Assembly: GCF_047495875.1 (NCBI RefSeq)
Contig: NC_092464.1
Location: 4,870,737 to 4,934,736 of the forward strand
Source: Pithys albifrons albifrons
Taxonomy: Eukaryota > Chordata > Aves > Passeriformes > Thamnophilidae
Direction: 5' to 3'
DNA: 64,000 nucleotides
Each line of letters starts with the position of its first letter. The stretch's first letter is position 1. Below are positions 58,109 to 64,000 of this stretch, in pieces. Made by a program: the position numbers and the translations under genes. The notes under the pieces are model-generated. The model was not told where the DNA came from and did no database searches. It worked only from the letters and a program-made list of their open reading frames with translations.

Positions 58109-59971
58109 ATGAGGGACTTGGTTAAGCACAGGGTGCCGAAGACCCACCTGTGTCAGGAGTGTGGTAAATCCTTCAGCAAGAAAGGGAATCTGAAGAGACA
58201 CCAGCAGATCCACACAGCCAAGGAGCTCTTCACCTGTGGGGAGTGTGGGAGGTGCTTCACCACCCAGGGCCACCTCACAACCAACCAAAGCATCCACACA
58301 GGAGAGAGATCCTTCTGCTGTGGGGAGTGTGGGCACTGCTTCTGCCTGGACATATGCCTGGCTGCCCACCAGGAGACACACGCCAAGGCTGGTCCCTTCC
58401 TCTGTGCCTCCTGTGGCAAGAGCCTGAGGACCAAGATCTACTTCAGCATCCACCTGCGGACCCACAGGGAGAAGAGGCCATTTGCCTGCATGGAGTGTGG
58501 GAAGAGCTTTGTGAAGAAGGGCACCCTCACCACCCACAGGGAGATCCACAAGCAGGAGAAGCCCTTCAAATGCCCCAAGTGCAGCAGGTGCTTTGGGCAG
58601 AGTGCCATGCTGGTGGCTCACCAGAAGATACACCTCCGGGGGGGTCCTTTCATCTGCATGGAGTGTGGGAAGAGCTTGAGCACCAAGAGGTATTTCAACA
58701 TCCACCAGAGGAATCATGCTAAGCAAAAGGGACACATCAACAGTCTGTCTTTACAGGTTATCCAGGTGAAAGAGGAGCCTGGTTTGTCCTTCATGTCAGA
58801 GGAGAGTATGTTGGAGACTATGGCCCATGAAGGAGATGTAGCCCAGGAGTGTAGTATACCTAGAAACCCATCCAACCCAAAAAACCCTCCTTGGAAAATC
58901 CAGGTGAAGAAGGAACCAGAACCACCCACTGGTGACGCAGCAAGCACTATTGAAGTAGCCTGCCAGAAACTTTACATCAAGGAAGAGCCACCAGAAAACC
59001 CAGACTATGGAAAGCTCTTTGATCCAAAGATCCCACTGCTGGCTTTACAGGGGAGACAGCCTAAAAAGGAAGAGGGTGCTGATGGGAAGCACAAACAGGA
59101 AGGCCCCATGGTCAGTAACCATGTGCTCCATGTGAAGGAAGAACCAGAGGAAAGCATTGACTTTGGGATGCATTATGGACAGAAGCCAAAGCTCACTGCT
59201 ATCCAGATTAAAGAGGAACCTGGTGTGGAGGCCAACCACCAGGAGAGCCAGAGCCCAGAGAGGAAGCAGAAGAAATACTGTCACCCCACCAAAGAGGGAA
59301 TGATGGAGAACCAGGAGAAGTCCAGATCCAAGAAAGATCTGCCAGCAAAAGTTGCACCCAAGGGTGAGCGGATGTTTCCCTGTCCTGAGTGCGGGAAGAG
59401 TTTCAACCAGAAGTCCAATCTGACCAGGCACAGCAAGATCCACACGAGTGAGGGGCCCTACAAGTGCGGGGAGTGCGGGGAGAGCTTCCGCATGAGCCGC
59501 AAGCTGGTCCGGCACCAGCGCGCCCACCTGAGCGAGCCCTTCAAGTGCTCTGAGTGCGGGAAGAGCTTCACCCAGCGATCCAACCTGGTCCGGCACCAGA
59601 GGATTCACACCAAGGAGGAGCCCTACCAGTGCCCAGAGTGCGAGAAGACCTTCAACCAGAAGGCCAACCTCTTCCGCCACCAGTCGATCCATGCCCGCAT
59701 GGGGCCTTGCAAGTGCACCAAGTGCAGGAAGTGCTTCCCCCATAAGCGCCACCTGATCAAACACCAGTTGCTCCACTCCCGCGGGGGAGCCTACAAGTGT
59801 GGGGCCTGTGGGAAGCGCTACCGGCTGAAGAAGTACCTGAGGAGGCACCAGAAAATCCACATGCGCCAAGGAGCTGCTCCCTGCTCAGATCTTGGGGACA
59901 CCACACGGACTGGACCCCAGTACACTGAGCAGAGGGCACTGGCCCCCCTGAAGAGTGAGGAGGAGAGCTGA
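58109..59971 (+). CDS. C2H2 zinc-finger protein, 13 fingers in two arrays with a KxE-rich linker
   Basis: A single-exon ORF of 620 codons, probably a nuclear DNA-binding regulator. The first array has seven fingers (Cys15-His35, 43-63, 71-91, 99-119, 127-147, 155-175, 183-203). The second has six (425-445, 453-473, 480-500, 508-528, 536-556, 564-584). Finger 2 has Asn59 where the first zinc-binding His should be. The linker (about 204-424) is acidic and carries five motifs of SUMO type: VKEE 220-223, VKKE 266-269, IKEE 290-293, VKEE 342-345 and IKEE 367-370. LKSE occurs near the C-terminus (614-617). No KRAB, SCAN or BTB domain is encoded. The start is the first ATG after an in-frame TGA (58064), in a fair context (GCCATGA). 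Few finger linkers match TGEKP. I cannot name an orthologue. Repeated KEEP motifs also occur in several amphibian and amniote zinc-finger families. Confidence 0.92.
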   Translation: MRDLVKHRVPKTHLCQECGKSFSKKGNLKRHQQIHTAKELFTCGECGRCFTTQGHLTTNQSIHTGERSFCCGECGHCFCLDICLAAHQETHAKAGPFLCASCGKSLRTKIYFSIHLRTHREKRPFACMECGKSFVKKGTLTTHREIHKQEKPFKCPKCSRCFGQSAMLVAHQKIHLRGGPFICMECGKSLSTKRYFNIHQRNHAKQKGHINSLSLQVIQVKEEPGLSFMSEESMLETMAHEGDVAQECSIPRNPSNPKNPPWKIQVKKEPEPPTGDAASTIEVACQKLYIKEEPPENPDYGKLFDPKIPLLALQGRQPKKEEGADGKHKQEGPMVSNHVLHVKEEPEESIDFGMHYGQKPKLTAIQIKEEPGVEANHQESQSPERKQKKYCHPTKEGMMENQEKSRSKKDLPAKVAPKGERMFPCPECGKSFNQKSNLTRHSKIHTSEGPYKCGECGESFRMSRKLVRHQRAHLSEPFKCSECGKSFTQRSNLVRHQRIHTKEEPYQCPECEKTFNQKANLFRHQSIHARMGPCKCTKCRKCFPHKRHLIKHQLLHSRGGAYKCGACGKRYRLKKYLRRHQKIHMRQGAAPCSDLGDTTRTGPQYTEQRALAPLKSEEES

Positions 59972-61900
59972 GTGGTGTGATTGCCTGCTCCCATGGGAAA
60001 ATCCTTTGGGAAAAGGGAAAGAGATGGAGGCAAACTGCTCACCTCATGTGTGGGGGCGGGCAGATCAACCTGAAGGTTCATTGAGGTCAAGGGGACAAAG
60101 TACTTCTGGAAAACATTCCTCTGGCACTTTTCTGAGGACAACCCATCATTTGTTCAAATGTGTGGGATGGGGAAAGGGAGCCAAACACTTGGAGGTGGAG
60201 GGGTAAGAGCACGGCATCGTTTGTAATGGATGCATGTGCTGCTAAAGGCTGCCAAAGTTATCTTGTGTGGCCAATATGTAGCCAGGAAGACCAGGCAGGA
60301 TTTGTTTTTGTTACAGTCCTGTATTTCTGAGAAAGATGAAGGGAACCTCTCCCATCTAGGCAAGGATTTAAAGCAAGGGCCAAGTCTCCCTCTTCTCCCT
60401 CCTGCATCTCAGATCTACTCCCTGATTCTACTGGCTGATGGACCCTTGTCCACTGGGTGGTACAGATCTGGGAGAAACTAGTACCAGTCAGACTGGGGTT
60501 TAAGCCTTGAATCCCCCAAATCAGTCTCCCAGATTGACTTAAGCCAGGTCCCTGAAAATGAGTTTTGCAAAACCAATGACTGTTTTCCCAGAGCCAGCTC
60601 AGAGACCACTGGACCATGCTCTGGTTTGTGTCCCCATAACCCCAATGTATGGGTCTAAATGAGAGTGACTTTTCTCAGCACCGAGTTTTACATCCCTACT
60701 GAGCAGGTGGCTTTGCCACCACAAGTTCCAGAGGCATCAGTGACTTCCAGCTTGAGTGACTTGAGCTGGCTCTCAGCACCTGCTTCCCTATCTGGTACTG
60801 AGATGCTCTTGGGAGGATATTGATGGTATTGCACGTGATTTAGGGAACTCAAGCCAAGCAGCAGGAGTACTTGAAAAAGTCTTCAGGCTTTATGGACTAG
60901 AGAACTGAAAATTATTTCCCTATCGGGATGTTTGCCCTTCCTCTCCCTGGTGTAAAGGGGACTGTGCAGCTACTGAAAACCATAGAGAGTTAGCAGTGAT
61001 TATTGCTCACTGATGATGATTTGTTTGAGTGTTCCCTGGTCAGACGAATCTTTGTGTCTTGAAAGTCCCTGGTGAAGTGGAGTTGTGGATGGAATCCACA
61101 ATTCCCTGAGCCACTCCCCAAGTCTTCTATGCACACTTTCATATGGCCATCTCGCAATGCCAAGGAAAGACACATATGGGGGCTCCTCGTATTGCTGTAA
61201 TATGTAGGGTCTGAGAAGCAAGTGGAAAAGTGTTTCTTGGTGAAATAGTAGCTCTACCTGTCTGGTTCTGTGCAAGAGAAGATGCCCATTCCCATCCCCA
61301 GGGCACACAACCTCCTCACCTGTAAACTGTAGATAGACTGGGTCTTATGAAGCTTCCCCTCAAAACCCCTCTGACCTGGTGGAGATAGATTTTTGGGGCA
61401 GAAAAGGCAGTCATACAGGGGAAAACAAGTTTAGGTTGTTCTAGGGGAGACTGAGGAACATCCTTACTAGAAAAATGAGTCTGGGCCATAGGGTGGGTAG
61501 AAATCTCTGTGCAGGACTAAGAAATCATTTTATTGGGAACAATATAGGTGTGCCAAACTAGCCAAGGAGAACAGCCTCTTTCGGGCTTGATGAGAGTCAG
61601 GGGTACAGCAGAGACTGTCAGTGAGAGAAGATGATCACCAGATGGGTGGCATTTACTTTGTTTTCATAGCTGAGGGTAGTCAGGCTGTAGAGATTTTTAC
61701 CAGGACGAGGAACAGGTGTGAGAGGTTTGCCAGCTGAATTACTGTGTCCCTGTAGTAAGTCAATGCCAGGAGGTTTCCCAGACATCACTGGATCTCCCAT
61801 CATTGGCTGTGGACACTGTGGATGTCCTAACTTTTGGGGAAGATGAAGGCTGATAGTCTGTGGTATCTCCTCAATAAACGTTTATTTGGAAAAAAAAAAA
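59972..61900 (+). other. Probable 3'UTR of the zinc-finger gene
   Basis: No canonical AATAAA is seen after the stop until 61873-61878 (TCAATAAACG). A run of 12 A starts about 11 bases later (61890-61901). This would give a 3'UTR of about 1.9 kb. The stretch has no recognisable repeat or other gene. ORFs on both strands are short. Confidence 0.5.
61873..61878 (+). terminator. Candidate poly(A) signal of the zinc-finger gene
   Basis: AATAAA, the first canonical hexamer seen downstream of the zinc-finger stop. It is followed by TTTATTTGG and the A-run. Confidence 0.5.
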
Positions 61901-62054
61901 AGGAAACAAAGTGAACATCTTTTCTGTTGTTGTTTTTGGGGGTTTATTATAAACTCTCAGGGAGAGAACAACACTACATTCTACACACAGTGCAACAGAT
62001 GAGCAGTGCCAGTGCCAGATGTGTACCAGTGGTAGCCAAGTTGGTTTATCTGGG

Positions 62055-62160
62055 GATTATCACAAAATCACAGAGTGGTTTGGGTTGGAAGAGAGCTTAA
62101 AGATCATCTAGTCCCAAACCCCCTGCTGTGGTCAAGGACACCAGAACTGGACAAAGCTCA
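62055..62160 (-). repeat. CR1 3'-end fragment (antisense)
   Basis: ATCACAAAATCACAGAGTGG, TTTGGGTTGGAAGAGAGCTT, AAAGATCATCTAGTCCCAAA and CCCCCTGCTGTGGTCAAGGA are the reverse-complement CR1 terminus, truncated soon after. Confidence 0.92.
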
Positions 62161-64000
62161 TTCCTTACAGTAGCAAAAGAGCCTTCATCCTTTTCACCCC
62201 AAACCCATTAGAAGGGCTCCCAGATAGTAATAATAAAATGCTTAAAATCCAAATCATTGCCTCGTTTTCCACTGCATAGGTTTTTATGCAGAAACCCACA
62301 TGTGTCAGCATTCACTGAGCAGTCTGTCACCAAGAGAAAAGGATGCCCACAAGGTCTGGTTTTGCTTTGAGGTCTGTAGTAAATTCAGGATCTTCAAAAT
62401 GAAACCAATGGAGTTCAACCAAAGTAAAAGTTATGTTAATGAAGATAGGTCCAAGATCTGATGGCTTTTTTAAAAAGAAACATTCTGGTCTTGCATCCTG
62501 GGTCAGGTAAGGCTTGTTTTGCAACAACTGCTGTCCTGTTTCTGGGTGTGCACTTTGTTTCCATGGATTTCAGGAGGAATTTGGTGGAGCATCACCTCGC
62601 TGACCCACTGTCCATCTGTGTATATGATCTCAGTGCTGTCTCCAGCATTCAGCAGGGCCTGTCTGGATGGAGATGGAGATGGAGACAGGCTGTGGTGGGG
62701 AGCACTTGAACAAGAGAGCGCATTTCATGCTTCGGTGGGACACGTGGAGCTAAACAGTGTTTGGTGTGTCGTGGGAACAGAGGGTCCATGGCTCCAGAGC
62801 AAACAACTGCTCCAATTTAAGTGCCCTGAGATGTTTATTTTCCCTCTGAGAATGTAACAGTTCCCATGAGAACTTCTTGGAGAGTCCCAGGCTGCAGGGA
62901 GCCTGTTGTCCCCAGGGATGGGGAGTGAGGAAAGGAAAAAGACCAGGGTGAAAACTGGGTGAACAACAGGCTAATCAGTATCAAATACTTCTACACATGC
63001 TTTATCTGCTCACTTTTTACTCTCAGCCTTCAGGGGAAGGAGTATTTACTTACTATCACCTCTTATTCCATCCAGAGCCAAAGTGAAGCAGCCAGGTAGG
63101 ACCATATAGGGCCAGGTTATCCAGCTGAACTGCCTGTAGCCAAGGCACACTTCACTTCTCTCCTTCTCTTTTCCTCTCCTCTCCACAAGGCCACTGCCTC
63201 CATCTCCTGACCCAAAGCACAGTCCCTCCATTGAAAGGTTCTCTTGCGCTCAAACAAAGCAAAGGTAAGAGATTTCCATCTCAGCAGCAAAGCTTCTGGC
63301 TGGTCACCACCTGCAGATCTCCTGAACAAAGCCATAGAAAAATCTGTGATCTCACTAAGCTTTCAGGTGCCTTCCAATTCAAACCATTCCTTGATTCTAT
63401 GATATCATCCCCCGAAAAGGTACCTGGTACAACAGCATAAGGTCACTTCTCCTTTGCCCAAGGCTTCTCTCCAACTATCCAACTATTTCAGGATGCCTGT
63501 GTCACCTCATATCCTTAACTAAAAAAATCCCAAGAACTAATTACAAAAAAGAGAACATGAAAAGACCCACTTTCTCCTGGTTATTGTCCTTTATTTTTTA
63601 ACTGGGAAAAGAGAACTGAAGAGCATGTCCATGTCACTCTTTTTGTGGTCCCTTGGCCCTTTGTGAGCCAGGAGTGTGACAGGGAACAATTCAGAGTGTA
63701 CCTTCCTACCCAAAAGGTCAAAGAAAACTGGAGCTATCTTTCCTAAGGTTTTGAATTCAGGTATAGTAGCATTTATTTCTCCTAAGGGTGCTAAATTCCT
63801 GTAAAAGACAAGTATAATAACTCCAGTATTTCAGTCTAATTTTAGAGATGAGAAAACTGAGGCAAACTTTGGATCTAAACAAAACCCCAAGAACAACCTA
63901 TGACAGATGCACACCCTCATCCTTCTGTTCCCTCATGTCATGGTTTCAAACAGTTGTGGACCCTTTTAATCTCAATGAAGATGTCAGGAAGAATTTGTTC
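62161..64000. other. Intergenic, nothing recognised except a CR1-like scrap
   Basis: A possible CR1 tail remnant (GTGCCTTCCAATTCAAACCA, TTCCTTGATTCTATGATA) lies at 63368-63405. A GGATGGAGATGGAGATGGAG short repeat is at about 62663-62690. No gene can be supported to the window end. Confidence 0.5.

Noticed and set aside
57875..58735. 286-codon open frame on the - strand
   Set aside because: It lies antisense to the zinc-finger array. The regular Cys/His codon pattern keeps this frame open, and the translation shows repeat artefacts only.
59045..59869. 274-codon open frame on the - strand
   Set aside because: Another antisense shadow of the zinc-finger ORF, caused by the same periodic codons.
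1..64000. Bacterial-type features (operons, CRISPR arrays, ribosome binding sites)
   Set aside because: Spliced exons, CR1 and SINE repeats and vertebrate gene families show this is a vertebrate nuclear genome; no CRISPR-like spaced repeats are present.

Overview
This is vertebrate, almost certainly avian and probably passerine, nuclear DNA. Three kinds of sequence support this. There are about two dozen CR1 LINE fragments in both orientations, including one that keeps the C-terminal end of the CR1 ORF2 protein. There is a tRNA-Ile-headed SINE with a CR1-like tail at 6951-7097, the architecture of TguSINE1, known from passerine birds. The sequence is otherwise AT-leaning and intron-rich, with a CpG island at a promoter. 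Two protein-coding genes can be supported, both on the + strand.

Left part (1-16.95 kb): the 3' end of CRHR2, the class B GPCR for urocortins/CRH. Three coding exons are visible: TM6 to TM7 at 1460-1595, the 42-nt TM7 exon at 3049-3090, and the C-terminal tail exon with stop at 15759-15899. A 12.7-kb intron separates the last two and holds CR1 copies, the tRNA-Ile SINE and a probable solo LTR. The 3'UTR runs about 1 kb to AATAAA signals at 16892-16897 and 16947-16952, lying in and just after a 29-bp tandem duplication. Upstream exons lie outside the window.

Middle (17-55 kb): no protein-coding gene is recognisable. It holds CR1 copies, simple repeats (a CTGTC/CTCTC pentamer tract, a 21-G run, a 17-bp minisatellite), and a 5S-rRNA-like segment on the - strand (about 41479-41595) joined to an unusually CpG-rich block with a perfect short hairpin. 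A few AT-rich stretches look like non-coding regulatory DNA. The ORFs here are short and unsupported.

Right part (55.4-62 kb): a C2H2 zinc-finger gene. A CpG-rich promoter carries a near-perfect ZNF143/THAP11-type motif (55449-55467), followed by a leader exon with a strong donor at 55841, candidate acceptors at 57754 and 58024, and a single-exon 620-codon ORF (58109-59971). The protein has seven N-terminal and six C-terminal fingers. They are separated by a linker of about 220 residues with five regularly placed [V/I]KxE(P) motifs, which match the SUMO-conjugation consensus. I do not recognise an orthologue. The probable poly(A) signal is at 61873-61878. The last 2 kb contain only CR1 fragments and unassigned sequence.

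The two genes show no sign of functional linkage. The most interesting items are the KxE-rich zinc-finger protein with its possible in-frame exitron, the 5S-derived element, and the absence of GARS1 (the mammalian neighbour of CRHR2) from the 47 kb downstream.
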